38,552 bases of DNA from JAAYUK01 sp964392915. Its GTDB lineage: Bacteria > Nitrospirota > Thermodesulfovibrionia > Thermodesulfovibrionales > Dissulfurispiraceae. Each line of letters opens with the position of its first letter. Position 1 is the first letter of the stretch. Made by a program: the position numbers and the translations under genes. A model generated the notes under the pieces. The model had not been told where the DNA came from and did no database searches. It saw only the letters and a list, made by a program, of their open reading frames with translations. The stretch is from assembly GCA_964392915.1 (NCBI GenBank), contig CAYMRS010000019.1, positions 1 to 38,552 of the forward strand. The letters are read 5' to 3'. Shown in pieces: positions 15,329 through 24,238 of this stretch.

Positions 15329-17881
15329 TTAAAGTTTGGTCGCGATCTTTTCAATGATGAAATTCTCGATAATATCACCGACCTTCAGATCATTGAAATT
15401 CTCGATCGTAATACCGCACTCGTAGCCGGTCTGCACCTCTTTCACATCGTCCTTGAAGCGCTTGAGCGAGCCGATTTTGCCTTCATAGGCAACGATATTG
15501 TTGCGAATAATGCGGATGCCTTCGCAGTTGCGCGATACCATTCCATCAAGCACATAACAGCCTGCTATGGTCCCGATGCGTGAAACCGAGTAGGTCTGGC
15601 GGACCTCGGCACGGCCAAGTACCTTCTCCTTGAGCGTCGGCTTGAGCATACCCTCGAGCGCCTTTTTGACATCACTGATCGCCTCATAGATGATGCTGTA
15701 GAGGCGGATGTCAATGCCCTCTTTTTCCGCAAGATGGGAAGCCTTCAGTTCAGGCCGCACATTGAAGCCGATGATAACGGCGTTTGATGCGGATGCCAGC
15801 ATGACGTCGGATTCATTGATGCCGCCAACCGCCGCATGGATGACACGAACCTTCACTTCCGCATGAGTTACTTCCTCAAACGACTTCTTCATCGCTTCAA
15901 TCGAACCCTGTACGTCGCCTTTGATGATAATGTTCAGATCGCGGATTTCGCCTTCCTTGATCTTGGCATAGAGTTCATCAAGCGTCAGTTTATTGCGTCG
16001 GACAATCTCTGCCGCGCGCTGTTTGGCGAGGCGCGCCATGGCTATCTGCCGAGCTTTCTTTTCATCCCCAACGACGGTAAAAACATCTCCTGCCGTCGGA
16101 ACTTCCCCAAAACCGAGCACTTCAACCGGCACTGCCGGACCCGCCGCGTGCAACTTTTTGCCCGTATCGCTCACCAGGGCGCGGACTTTTCCGGATGCGG
16201 TCCCGGCTACGAAAGCATCGGTTTCCCTAAGCGTCCCCGAGTGAATCAGTATGGTTGCAACCGGACCTCTGCCCTTGTCAAGCTTTGCTTCAATGATGTA
16301 GCCACGAGCCGGCTTGTTGGGGTTTGCCCTGATTTCCATCACTTCCGCCTGCAACAGAATCATCTCAAGCAGATGCTCGATGCCGATTCTCTTTTTGGCG
16401 GAAACCTCGACAAATACGTTCGTGCCTCCCCACTCTTCAGATACAACACCATGTTCGGCAAGCTCGTTTTTTACCTTTGTCGGATTGGCGTTCTCTTTGT
16501 CAATCTTGTTGACAGCAACCACAATCGGCACTCCTGCCGCTTTGGCGTGGTCAATCGCTTCAATCGTCTGCGGCATGACGCCATCGTCCGCGGCAACAAC
16601 AAGGACAACAATGTCCGTCACCTTTGCACCACGCGCACGCAATGAGGTAAACGCCTCGTGACCGGGAGTATCAAGGAAAGTAATATCCTTGCCCTGCAAA
16701 GAGACCTTGTAGGCACCGATATGCTGGGTTATGCCGCCGGCTTCGCCTTCCGTCACCTTGGTGGAGCGGATGGCATCAAGCAGCGACGTCTTGCCATGGT
16801 CAACATGCCCCATGATAGTCACAACCGGCGGGCGGTGAATAAGCAGGGAAGCATCCTCCCGAACGTCTTCAACAACGTCGAGGTGTTCGGCAGAGACTGA
16901 TTCTATCTTCACCCCGAAATGCTCTGAAACGATAACTGCAGCATCCATATCGACCGGGGTATTGATGGTCGGCATGAAACCGAGACCCATAAACTGCTTG
17001 ATGACATCGGGAATCTTTGCACCGATAAGCTCGGCAAACTCCTTAATCGAGGTTCCCTCTGTGATTTTAATCGACTTCTTGCGCGGCGCAGTCGTCAACT
17101 GCTGCTGCGACTGTACCTGTTCGTGACGGCGGAAACGCGGATCTCCTGGCCGGAATGACCTCTTCTGTCCTCCGCCTTTGGAATCAGCCCATTTCTTCGG
17201 CTCAATTTTGCGGACAGCCTGAAATGCGCGTTGCATCTGGGGCTTGACCTTTATCTTCTCAACCTTATCTCCCTCGGCTTCTTTCTTGAAGCGGTCAATG
17301 AGCTCGACGTCATCAGCAACAATAACCGTACGCGGCTCTCCCGGAGGCGCAGGCGTAGCCGGAGCGGCCGAAGGAGTAAACGGCTTGGCAGGTGCGAGCG
17401 GCGGCTTCTGGGCCGGCGGCGCAGCGTGTTGTCTCTGTTGAGGCTGGGGCGCCCGCAGCCCGTGCGGTTGCTGCTGACGCTGCTGTTGCCCCTGCTGTCC
17501 CTGCTGATAACGCGGGGAATGCGGCGGCTGGCCAGGACGCGCAGAATGGAGTGGACGCTGTTGCTGCTGCGGGGGGTATTTCTTCTGTTCCTGCTGGGCA
17601 GGAACAGGTTTCTGCTCGATTTTCTTTTCGACTGGTGGTTCGACTTTTTGAACCGGGGTGGTCGGCGGTTGTTCAGCCGGTTTTTGCTGTTCACGGTGCG
17701 GTGACGCGGGCTTGAACAGGGATCGTACCTTTTCCGCTTCAGAATCAGTCAGCTTCACAATCGTGGTGCCTTTCTTGAATTCGGTTGCCCGTAGCTTGCC
17801 GACAGCGGTAACGACCTCGGTCGATTTCACTCCAAGTTCTTTCGCCAAGTCCGCGCTTTTAATGCCTTCTGCTGTCTTCAA
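15329..17881 (-). CDS. infB: Translation initiation factor IF-2
   Basis: IF-2 is the GTPase that places fMet-tRNA on the 30S subunit and promotes subunit joining. The G domain shows GHVDHGKTSLLDAI, DTPGHEAF and NKID; domains II, III and the fMet-tRNA-binding IV follow. An N-terminal helical IF2_N module (KSADLAKELGVKSTEV) is followed by a long Pro/Gln-rich linker at about residues 70-180, so the protein is about 850 residues. I place the start at a TTG at 17881 because GGAGG lies exactly 8 nt upstream. A GTG at 17896, five codons earlier, is the alternative. It heads infB-rbfA-nrnA. nusA, which often precedes infB, lies elsewhere in the window with rimP. Confidence 0.96.
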   Translation of the reverse strand: MKTAEGIKSADLAKELGVKSTEVVTAVGKLRATEFKKGTTIVKLTDSEAEKVRSLFKPASPHREQQKPAEQPPTTPVQKVEPPVEKKIEQKPVPAQQEQKKYPPQQQQRPLHSARPGQPPHSPRYQQGQQGQQQRQQQPHGLRAPQPQQRQHAAPPAQKPPLAPAKPFTPSAAPATPAPPGEPRTVIVADDVELIDRFKKEAEGDKVEKIKVKPQMQRAFQAVRKIEPKKWADSKGGGQKRSFRPGDPRFRRHEQVQSQQQLTTAPRKKSIKITEGTSIKEFAELIGAKIPDVIKQFMGLGFMPTINTPVDMDAAVIVSEHFGVKIESVSAEHLDVVEDVREDASLLIHRPPVVTIMGHVDHGKTSLLDAIRSTKVTEGEAGGITQHIGAYKVSLQGKDITFLDTPGHEAFTSLRARGAKVTDIVVLVVAADDGVMPQTIEAIDHAKAAGVPIVVAVNKIDKENANPTKVKNELAEHGVVSEEWGGTNVFVEVSAKKRIGIEHLLEMILLQAEVMEIRANPNKPARGYIIEAKLDKGRGPVATILIHSGTLRETDAFVAGTASGKVRALVSDTGKKLHAAGPAVPVEVLGFGEVPTAGDVFTVVGDEKKARQIAMARLAKQRAAEIVRRNKLTLDELYAKIKEGEIRDLNIIIKGDVQGSIEAMKKSFEEVTHAEVKVRVIHAAVGGINESDVMLASASNAVIIGFNVRPELKASHLAEKEGIDIRLYSIIYEAISDVKKALEGMLKPTLKEKVLGRAEVRQTYSVSRIGTIAGCYVLDGMVSRNCEGIRIIRNNIVAYEGKIGSLKRFKDDVKEVQTGYECGITIENFNDLKVGDIIENFIIEKIATKL

Positions 17882-17949
17882 TCTATCATCCTCCACCGTC
17901 TCTTAAAAGATAGGCACCACAAGCAAAAACATGTTCCTGCTTCTGACAC

Positions 17950-17978
17950 TTGTAACAACATAGCTAAAATGTTATCAT
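17950..17978 (+). promoter_or_regulatory. Sigma70-like promoter upstream of rpmB
   Basis: TTGTAA and TATCAT are spaced by 17 nt on the plus strand, about 50 bp before the L28 start, in the divergent gap with infB. Confidence 0.45.
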
Positions 17979-18026
17979 AAACATCTAATTTGGTGCAATT
18001 CAGATGCAGGAAAGGGGGGTTGAAGT

Positions 18027-18215
18027 ATGGCGTCGTGTCAGGTATGTGGCAAAAAAAAGACGGTCGGCAATAATGTCAGCCACGCAAACAATAGAACGAA
18101 ACGGGTTATTCTTCCGAACATTCAGCGAATTCGCATCGCAACTGACGGCGGCACGAAACGTGCTAATGTCTGCACCCGGTGTATCCGCTCCAACAAGGTC
18201 ACCAAGGCCATCTAA
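18027..18215 (+). CDS. rpmB: Large-subunit ribosomal protein L28, zinc-binding form
   Basis: The 62-residue L28 contains MASCQVCGKK with C4 and C7 and a second pair C49 and C52 in NVCTRC, making the zinc-ribbon (C+) paralogue type. SHANNRTKRVILPN is typical. The ATG follows an AAGGGGGG site. It is divergent from infB and followed after 22 bp by a DUF721 gene. A C+ L28 is the type expected to need zinc; a C- copy may exist elsewhere in the genome. Confidence 0.95.
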   Translation: MASCQVCGKKKTVGNNVSHANNRTKRVILPNIQRIRIATDGGTKRANVCTRCIRSNKVTKAI

Positions 18216-18237
18216 TTTAGGTTTGCCTATAACAAAC

Positions 18238-18681
18238 ATGAGAAAAGCAGGGTCGGTTCTATCTTCGCTCATTCGCCAACTCGGTCTCGAAGATAGAATC
18301 CGGCTTGATGCAATTCAGCGTCAATGGCCCTCGCTTTTCTCAGAACCGCTCATCCTGCATGCATTCCCGGTGGATTTTTCGGACAGGCGACTGACCATTC
18401 ATGTCAATTCTCCGGTCTGGCTGCATCAACTGCAGTTCCTGAAGCGGGAACTCCTTGCCAAACTCCAGCCGTTCGGGGTCACTGATATCCTGCTGCGCAA
18501 AGGGACTCTGCCACGGCCGCGCTCCGAGAAAAAGAGTGCCGAAATGCCGAAAACCCGCGATCTCAGCGCTGACGAGCGCGCATGGGTTGAAGAGACCGTG
18601 AGCGCTGTTGATGATGAAGCCCTGCAGAATGAAATCCGGCGGGCAGCGCATAAATCGCTGTCCCGCCGGACAAAACTCTAA
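18238..18681 (+). CDS. DUF721 (DciA-like) domain protein
   Basis: The 147-residue protein begins MRKAGSVLSSLIRQLGLED. It shows the DUF721 plan: an amphipathic N-terminal helix, then a small alpha/beta domain with WPSLFSEPLILHAFPVDF and LTIHVNSPVWLHQLQFLKRE. Members include DciA, a loader of the replicative helicase in bacteria without DnaC/DnaI, although many DUF721 proteins are uncharacterised. The C-terminus is charged and low in complexity. The start is the first ATG after rpmB; the ribosome site is weak. It is probably cotranscribed with rpmB and convergent with clpX. Confidence 0.75.
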   Translation: MRKAGSVLSSLIRQLGLEDRIRLDAIQRQWPSLFSEPLILHAFPVDFSDRRLTIHVNSPVWLHQLQFLKRELLAKLQPFGVTDILLRKGTLPRPRSEKKSAEMPKTRDLSADERAWVEETVSAVDDEALQNEIRRAAHKSLSRRTKL

Positions 18682-18708
18682 CCCATCAAGAGTCTTCTTC
18701 CTTGCTTC

Positions 18709-19956
18709 TTACGCCGACTCAGCCTTTGGCTTATATGCTATCAGCGGCTTTTCACGCTTTTCGACCGCATCCTCGCTGATAATACATTCACTCACATCTT
18801 CCTGCGACGGCAACTCATACATCACATCGAGCATGACATCTTCGAGAATGGAACGGAGTCCGCGTGCGCCGGCCTTGCGCTGAAGCGCCTTCTTTGCAAT
18901 CAGCTTCAAAGCGCCCTCAGAAAATTTGAGCTTCACATTATCGAGCGAAAAGAGCTTCTGGAATTGTTTCACAAGCGCGTTCCTGGGTTCAGTCAGAATC
19001 CTGATAAGCGCCGCATCGTCAAGCTCATCAAGCGCAGCCACCACCGGCAGTCGCCCGATGAACTCAGGAATAAGGCCATACTTCATCAGGTCTTCCGGTT
19101 CAACATTGCGCAGAACATTGACTTCGGGCTTCTTTTTTTCCTTCGGAGCAATCATGTCAGCGCCAAAGCCGATGCTTCGCTTGCCGATGCGCTTCTCGAT
19201 TATCTTGTCGAGTCCGACAAACGCCCCGCCGCAGATAAAGAGGATGTTCGTCGTGTCAAGCTGAATATATTCCTGTTGCGGATGTTTCCGTCCGCCCTGA
19301 GGTGGAATGTTTGCGACCGTGCCTTCGATAATTTTCAGGAGCGCCTGCTGCACCCCCTCGCCTGACACATCGCGGGTTATCGACGGGCTGTCGGACTTGC
19401 GGCTGATCTTGTCTACCTCATCGATATAGATGATGCCGACCTGCGCCCGCTCCACATCAAAGTCGGCAGCCTGCAACAGTTTCAGAAGGACGTTCTCTAC
19501 ATCCTCCCCGACATAGCCCGCTTCGGTAAGCGTTGTCGCATCCGACATCGCAAACGGCACATCCAACATCTTAGCGAGCGTCTGGGCAAAGAGGGTTTTC
19601 CCCGTGCCGGTCGGCCCGATGAGCATAATGTTGCTCTTCTGGAGTTCCACATCGGACTTGAGTCCCTTATATATGCGCTTGTAGTGATTATGCACAGCAA
19701 CGGCCAGAACCTTCTTGGCCTGCTCCTGGCCGATAACATAATCGTCAAGAAATTTCTTGATTTCCTGCGGAGCGGGCATTTTTTTTCCTGCGCATTTCGC
19801 GGATTGCTGCGTATCTTCGTCGATAATCTCATTGCAGAGGCCGACGCATTCATCACAGATATACACCATGGGTCCTGCTATAAGCTTCTTCACTTCATCC
19901 TGCACCTTGCCGCAGAATGAGCAGCGCAGCGCCTGTTCATCATTCTTCTTCGCCAT
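18709..19956 (-). CDS. clpX: ClpXP protease ATP-binding subunit ClpX
   Basis: ClpX is the AAA+ unfoldase that feeds tagged substrates to ClpP. The 415-residue protein has an N-terminal C4 zinc-binding domain (RCSFCGK and YICDECVGLC). Walker A is GPTGTGKTLFAQ, Walker B is IIYIDEVDKI, the pore loop lies near GYVGEDVEN, and the arginine-finger region PEFIGRLPVV is present. The ClpP-docking loop region follows in the large domain (near GFGADM). GGAGG precedes the ATG. It is the last gene of tig-clpP-clpX. Confidence 0.97.
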   Translation of the reverse strand: MAKKNDEQALRCSFCGKVQDEVKKLIAGPMVYICDECVGLCNEIIDEDTQQSAKCAGKKMPAPQEIKKFLDDYVIGQEQAKKVLAVAVHNHYKRIYKGLKSDVELQKSNIMLIGPTGTGKTLFAQTLAKMLDVPFAMSDATTLTEAGYVGEDVENVLLKLLQAADFDVERAQVGIIYIDEVDKISRKSDSPSITRDVSGEGVQQALLKIIEGTVANIPPQGGRKHPQQEYIQLDTTNILFICGGAFVGLDKIIEKRIGKRSIGFGADMIAPKEKKKPEVNVLRNVEPEDLMKYGLIPEFIGRLPVVAALDELDDAALIRILTEPRNALVKQFQKLFSLDNVKLKFSEGALKLIAKKALQRKAGARGLRSILEDVMLDVMYELPSQEDVSECIISEDAVEKREKPLIAYKPKAESA

Positions 19957-20003
19957 GCACCCTCCAGCGAATAATGTGTATTCCGGACCAGTCCGGAATG
20001 TTG

Positions 20004-20603
20004 CTATGCCTGTTTTTCCACCTGAGCGGAGGCGATCACTTCATCAACGAGGCCGTATGCCTTCGCATCTGCACCCGACATGAAGTAGTCCCGCTCTGTG
20101 TCAAGCCGAATCTTTTCGATCGGCTGGCCGGTATGTTTCGCGAGAATGACATTCAGGTTTTCCTTAATTTTCAGGATTTCGCGCGCGTGGATTTCAATAT
20201 CAGTGGCCTGTCCGTAAAAACCGCCGATCGGCTGATGAATCATGACGCGGGAATTCGGCAGCACAAACCGCTTGCCTTTCGCGCCCGCCGCAAGCAGCAG
20301 CGCGCCCATACTGGCCGCCTGCCCGATGCAGTATGTCGCTATATCCGGCTTCACATACTGCATGGTGTCGTATATCGCCAGTCCGGCAGTGACAGAGCCG
20401 CCGGGCGAGTTGACATAGATGTGGATATCTTTTTCCGGGTCTTCGGTCTGGAGGAACAGCAACTGGGCGATGACAACGTTTGCAACATGATCATCAACGG
20501 CGGTGCCCAGAAATATGATGCGGTCCTTGAGCAGACGCGAATAAATATCGTATACCCGCTCTGTCCGCCCCGTCTGTTCGATCACTATCGGCACAATGCT
20601 CAT
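20004..20603 (-). CDS. clpP: ATP-dependent Clp protease proteolytic subunit
   Basis: The 199-residue serine protease forms the tetradecameric ClpP barrel. The catalytic triad is S98 in GQAASMGA, H123 in VMIHQP and D172 in ERDYFMS. The oxyanion and strand motifs NSPGGSVTAG are present. The ATG lies 2 bp after the tig stop, and clpX follows after 47 bp. This is the conserved tig-clpP-clpX operon of protein quality control. Confidence 0.97.
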   Translation of the reverse strand: MSIVPIVIEQTGRTERVYDIYSRLLKDRIIFLGTAVDDHVANVVIAQLLFLQTEDPEKDIHIYVNSPGGSVTAGLAIYDTMQYVKPDIATYCIGQAASMGALLLAAGAKGKRFVLPNSRVMIHQPIGGFYGQATDIEIHAREILKIKENLNVILAKHTGQPIEKIRLDTERDYFMSGADAKAYGLVDEVIASAQVEKQA

Positions 20604-20605
20604 GC

Positions 20606-21847
20606 TTACGCTCCTTTTTCGATTGCCGCTTTTTCGAGAAGCAGCTTCATCGTCTTCTTTTCGAAGATGCCGTTTCTAAGTCCTGCGAGTGAACCGTCTC
20701 GCGAGGTATAGTATTTGACCACATTTTCTGGAGATACATTAAAACGCGACGCAAATCCCATGACAGCTGACTTCAGATCGTCCTCGCTCACATCAATCTT
20801 TTCCTGCTCGCCGATTACCTCGATAAGAATATTTGCCTTCACTGCCTTGATTGCCCGCTCGTGATTTGCCTTCTCAAAATCCTCGACAGTTCCTTCGAAA
20901 GAGTTTCGCGACTTGGCATCTTCAAGCATCCGGTCAAGTTCGCCCTTCAGCAGCACTTCCGGCACTGCAAACTCATGGGCGGAAACAAGCTTTTCGAGCA
21001 GCTCCATCTGCTGTATGCGCTCGACTTCAAACTTTTTTTCAGCTTCAAGATTCTCCCGCACCTTATCCTTCATCGCCTGCAGTGTCTCAAATCCGAGGTC
21101 CTTTGCAAGCTCGTCATCAATCGGAAGAACGCTCTTCCGCTTCGTCTCCTTCACGGTGACGTTGAACTTCGGCGTCTTGCCGGCAAACGAACTCGCTGCT
21201 GTAGCGGGGAACTCTACCTCGATTTCAAACACATCGCCATTCTTCTTGCCAACAAAGGCATCAAAAAACGCCGGCGGATACGGGCCAACTCCGACCTTAA
21301 TCAACGCATCTTTCGCTGAAGTCTCTTCTCCTTCGACCGTATAGTCAACCGTAATGAGATCGCCGGTCTGAATATCTCCCTCAACCGGCTCAAAGCTTCC
21401 CTTCTCTTCGGCAACATTTTTCAGAACAGTGTCAACATCTTCGTCGCTCACCGCAACCGGCACATCCTTGACCGTAATCCCCTCATACGAAAGCGGCTCT
21501 ATTTTCGGGCGAACTTCAACAGTCAGCGTCATGGTAACGGGCTCATCCCGAATCAGCGTCAGCTCAGACTCCATCTCAGGACGCGCAACCGGGACAAGCT
21601 CCGCGTTCTTGAGGGCCTGCGTGTAATATTCCGGGACAAGCTTCTCAAGCGCATCGTTTTCAATGCCCTTGCCGTATTTTTTCTCTATCATGTTTGCAGG
21701 AACTTTGCCCGGACGGAACCCGGGGATATTTACATGCTGCCGAGCTTCGAGCAACCCTTTTTGAATCTCTGCTTCGACAACATCTGCTGGAATCTCTATG
21801 GTAAGGCGCTTCTTTGTGGCTGAAATATCCTCAAATAACTTTAACAA
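20606..21847 (-). CDS. tig: Trigger factor (ribosome-associated chaperone and peptidyl-prolyl isomerase)
   Basis: The 413-residue chaperone carries the ribosome-docking signature GFRPGKVP near residue 44. The FKBP-type PPIase domain (about 150-240, with GDLITVDYTVEG) and the helical C-terminal chaperone cradle complete it. The start is TTG at 21847 with GGAGG 6 nt upstream. It is followed directly by clpP. A promoter with a perfect -35 lies about 45-75 bp upstream. Confidence 0.95.
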   Translation of the reverse strand: MLKLFEDISATKKRLTIEIPADVVEAEIQKGLLEARQHVNIPGFRPGKVPANMIEKKYGKGIENDALEKLVPEYYTQALKNAELVPVARPEMESELTLIRDEPVTMTLTVEVRPKIEPLSYEGITVKDVPVAVSDEDVDTVLKNVAEEKGSFEPVEGDIQTGDLITVDYTVEGEETSAKDALIKVGVGPYPPAFFDAFVGKKNGDVFEIEVEFPATAASSFAGKTPKFNVTVKETKRKSVLPIDDELAKDLGFETLQAMKDKVRENLEAEKKFEVERIQQMELLEKLVSAHEFAVPEVLLKGELDRMLEDAKSRNSFEGTVEDFEKANHERAIKAVKANILIEVIGEQEKIDVSEDDLKSAVMGFASRFNVSPENVVKYYTSRDGSLAGLRNGIFEKKTMKLLLEKAAIEKGA

Positions 21848-21891
21848 GGGGAGCCTCCTCTGGCAAAATAGTGCTGGATAATCAATTTAAT

Positions 21892-21921
21892 AGTTTACGG
21901 ATTCGTCTTCGCGTTTGTCAA
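21892..21921 (-). promoter_or_regulatory. Sigma70-like promoter of tig-clpP-clpX
   Basis: TTGACA, an 18-nt spacer and TAAACT lie on the minus strand upstream of the tig TTG start. Confidence 0.5.
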
Positions 21922-21982
21922 TTTTCAGCTTTTTTCGGCACGAGATATGCAAGAAGTCGAAAAAAAAGATAAACTATTCCGT

Positions 21983-22462
21983 ATGGACAACAGAGTTCTC
22001 GTCATCGGCTACGGCAATCCCATGCGGGGAGACGACGGATTCGGCGGTCACGCAATCGCTCGTCTGCTGCAGGAAGAGTTCGGAGACAACGTCACCATTA
22101 TTGAGCGACATCAGTTGGGTCTGGAACTGGCTGAAGATCTCTCCGCAACCGATTTCGTCATCTTTCTGGATATTCATCTCAGCGACACGGTCGGAGAGCA
22201 AATGTGCAAACGAATCGCCGTTGACAATACAATACCGATTACCTTTTCGCACCATTTGACGCCGGGGACGCTCCTTGCCTGCACCCAAGCCATATACGGT
22301 ACCCTGCCGCAGGCCATACTCATCTCGGTCGGCAGCAATCTGTTTGACCACAGCTCTCACCTGTCGCCTGTGGTTGCGGCGCTCGTTGAGCCCTCAGCCG
22401 ACCTTGCCAGGACATTGATTCGCTCTATTACGGATCAGGGCAAACTTCCCGAAAACCTCTGA
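21983..22462 (+). CDS. hoxW: [NiFe]-hydrogenase maturation endopeptidase (M52, HoxW/HyaD-like)
   Basis: This 159-residue protease trims the C-terminal tail of the [NiFe]-hydrogenase large subunit after nickel insertion. It opens with VLVIGYGNPMRGDDGFGG. The nickel-sensing acidic residue is D18 (equivalent to E16 of HybD), followed by D63 in FLDIH and H91 in SHHLTPGTLL. Family starts lie close to VLVIGYGN, so I use the ATG at 21983; an ATG at 21947 would add 12 charged residues. Neither has a good ribosome site. Its likely substrate is HoxH, 15 kb downstream at 36944-38371. The locus is separated from hoxEFUYH by about 11 kb of unrelated genes. Confidence 0.85.
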   Translation: MDNRVLVIGYGNPMRGDDGFGGHAIARLLQEEFGDNVTIIERHQLGLELAEDLSATDFVIFLDIHLSDTVGEQMCKRIAVDNTIPITFSHHLTPGTLLACTQAIYGTLPQAILISVGSNLFDHSSHLSPVVAALVEPSADLARTLIRSITDQGKLPENL

Positions 22463-22528
22463 TTTTTAATCGTTTCGGGTGCATTCTCCTGTATAATTGC
22501 TCCAAAGAGCTTAGGCAAAGAGCGAAGT

Positions 22529-22627
22529 ATGATTATCGGTGCGCCGTATCTCTCGAAAATACATGCCGGCACGGGTATCCTGACAACGGAAACCACGGAC
22601 TTATTGAAGGGGTATCCGCATGATTAG
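22529..22627 (+). CDS. Small hypothetical ORF of 32 residues, doubtful
   Basis: An ATG frame beginning MIIGAPYLSKIHAG and ending LLKGYPHD lies between the hydrogenase protease and the TRIC-like gene. It starts about 30 bp after an isolated TATAAT (22492-22497). No family is recognised and the ribosome site is poor. It may be a leader peptide, a fragment of a lost gene, or noise. Confidence 0.2.
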   Translation: MIIGAPYLSKIHAGTGILTTETTDLLKGYPHD

Positions 22628-22657
22628 GCTCTCCGGCACCGCAAAAGGAGATTGCAG

Positions 22658-23329
22658 GTGTTGATTTATACGCTTGACCTCGTCGGGACGCTCGCTTTTG
22701 CCATATCAGGCGCATTCCGCGGAATCAAGTATGAACTCGATATTCTTGGTATCATTGTCTTATCGTGTGCAACCGGAGTCGGTGGAGGAGTCATTCGCGA
22801 CATGCTTCTCGGCAAGCTGCCGCCGAGCGCACTGCAAAACGAAATGTATTTGCTGATATGTCTTTCGGGAGCGCTGACTGTCTTTATCGCCGCTCCGAAG
22901 ATCGCCGCACGGTGGGACTACGTAATGCTCGCAGACGCCGTCGGCCTCGGGGTCTTCACCGCCCTCGGAGCAGCACAGGCTGAACTGAGCGGAGCGGGCA
23001 TCTTCACCGTCATGATAATGGCTGCGCTGACAGCATGCGGCGGCGGTGTGATTCGCGACATGCTGGTAAGAGAGATACCGGCCATTCTGACCAGCGACTT
23101 CTATGCAACGGCGGCATTAATCGGCGGGGGGTGCTTTCTGGTGTTGAAACCCTTGGGGTGGAGCGTTGACGCCAGGATGGCATGCGCAATCATTGTCACC
23201 CTCTGCCTGCGCCTGATTGCGATGCGATACGGCATTACGCTCCCGAAATCCAAGCGTCTGCCAGCTTCACCATCACAACTCACCGAATTACGCAAGGCGG
23301 CAAAGAAGACACCCAGAGATTCCGGGTAA
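22658..23329 (+). CDS. TRIC-type channel / UPF0126 membrane protein
   Basis: The 223-residue integral membrane protein consists of two similar halves. Each carries the repeat motif GGGVIRDMLL or GGGVIRDMLV in a region of about seven helices. This is the UPF0126 (YicG-like) family, shown structurally to be prokaryotic TRIC trimeric cation channels; some members are linked to glycine or other amino-acid transport. I choose the GTG at 22658 because AGGAG lies 7 nt upstream; the TTG at 22652 would sit too close to that site. The hydrophilic C-terminal tail is rich in Lys. It is convergent with mtgA. Confidence 0.85.
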   Translation: MLIYTLDLVGTLAFAISGAFRGIKYELDILGIIVLSCATGVGGGVIRDMLLGKLPPSALQNEMYLLICLSGALTVFIAAPKIAARWDYVMLADAVGLGVFTALGAAQAELSGAGIFTVMIMAALTACGGGVIRDMLVREIPAILTSDFYATAALIGGGCFLVLKPLGWSVDARMACAIIVTLCLRLIAMRYGITLPKSKRLPASPSQLTELRKAAKKTPRDSG

Positions 23330-23373
23330 CCCCCTCAAATCGCCGGCCATCATTACGCACGGCGAAAGTCGGG

Positions 23374-24165
23374 TCAGAGTTTACTCTCCGGGGCAGGAGA
23401 ATCCGTAACGGTCGATTCATTCTTATCCTCGCTGATTTCATCAAACTCGGGCTGAGCGATGCCACGGCGCTGCATGATGCCGTAAATAATCTTGGATCGA
23501 TTCTCGACATACCGCGACTGACCGAGCGGATTGAACTTGCGCGGATTCGGAAGGACCGAGGCAAGCCGCGCGGCCTCGTATGGGCTGAGGGCTGCTGCAG
23601 ATTTCCCGTAGTAATGCCGGGCGGCGGCCTCAATGCCGAAGATGCCCTCTCCCCATTCAGCAACATTCAGATACAGTTCGAGGATTCTTTTTTTGCTGAG
23701 TGCATTCTCGATTCGCCAGGTCAGAATGGCTTCCTTCGCCTTGCGGATTGGGTTTTTCGAAGGGGACAGAAACAGGTTCTTTGCCAGTTGCTGGCTGATA
23801 GTGCTGCCTCCGAACTTGAATTTTTTCTTGGCGATGTCTTTTTCAATGGCCTTCTGCATGGCTTCAAAATCAAATCCTTCATGCTGGTAGAACTTGTCAT
23901 CCTCGCCAATCAACACCGCTTTTACCAGAGCAGGTGATATGCGGTTGAGCGGCACCCAGTATTGCGTGATATTTATCTTTTTGCCCTGCTCAGCCCATTC
24001 AGCCTCACGGTACTCCATGAAAGCGCTTTTCCTGGGGTTCTCCTTTTTCAGTTTTCCCACATCGGGATAGAAGAAATAGATGGCCACGCTGCCGACCAGT
24101 GCGAGCAGACAAAGAGCAATAACAGTTGTGAGGCGGAACAATTTTTTCTTTTTTGTTGTGCGCAT
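23374..24165 (-). CDS. mtgA: Monofunctional peptidoglycan glycosyltransferase
   Basis: MtgA is a GT51 enzyme that polymerises lipid II into glycan strands at the periplasmic face of the inner membrane. The 263-residue protein has an N-terminal anchor helix (about 11-33). The catalytic glutamate is E88 in GEDDKFYQHEGFD. GGSTISQQLAKNLFLS and the second conserved region KKRILELYLNVAEWG follow. No transpeptidase domain is present. The C-terminal 25 residues are acidic and poorly conserved. The ATG at 24165 has no clear ribosome site. A hairpin that ends typA lies just upstream. Confidence 0.94.
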   Translation of the reverse strand: MRTTKKKKLFRLTTVIALCLLALVGSVAIYFFYPDVGKLKKENPRKSAFMEYREAEWAEQGKKINITQYWVPLNRISPALVKAVLIGEDDKFYQHEGFDFEAMQKAIEKDIAKKKFKFGGSTISQQLAKNLFLSPSKNPIRKAKEAILTWRIENALSKKRILELYLNVAEWGEGIFGIEAAARHYYGKSAAALSPYEAARLASVLPNPRKFNPLGQSRYVENRSKIIYGIMQRRGIAQPEFDEISEDKNESTVTDSPAPESKL

Positions 24166-24198
24166 TTGTATTTTGTATATCTGATGTTAGGGCAAACG

Positions 24199-24231
24199 AA
24201 GGGCACTTCCCGCTTTTGCGCGAGTGCCCTT
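24199..24231 (-). terminator. Hairpin downstream of typA, probable terminator
   Basis: AAGGGCACT pairs with AGTGCCCTT over a 15-nt interior that itself can pair (GC-AAAA-GC). It begins about 8 bp after the typA stop. The T-run is weak, so efficiency is uncertain. Confidence 0.55.
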
Positions 24232-24238
24232 CTTCATT

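Noticed and set aside
17231..17715. Open frames of about 100-157 codons on both strands over the IF-2 linker
   Set aside because: They arise from the low-complexity Pro/Gln/Arg codon composition of the IF-2 linker.
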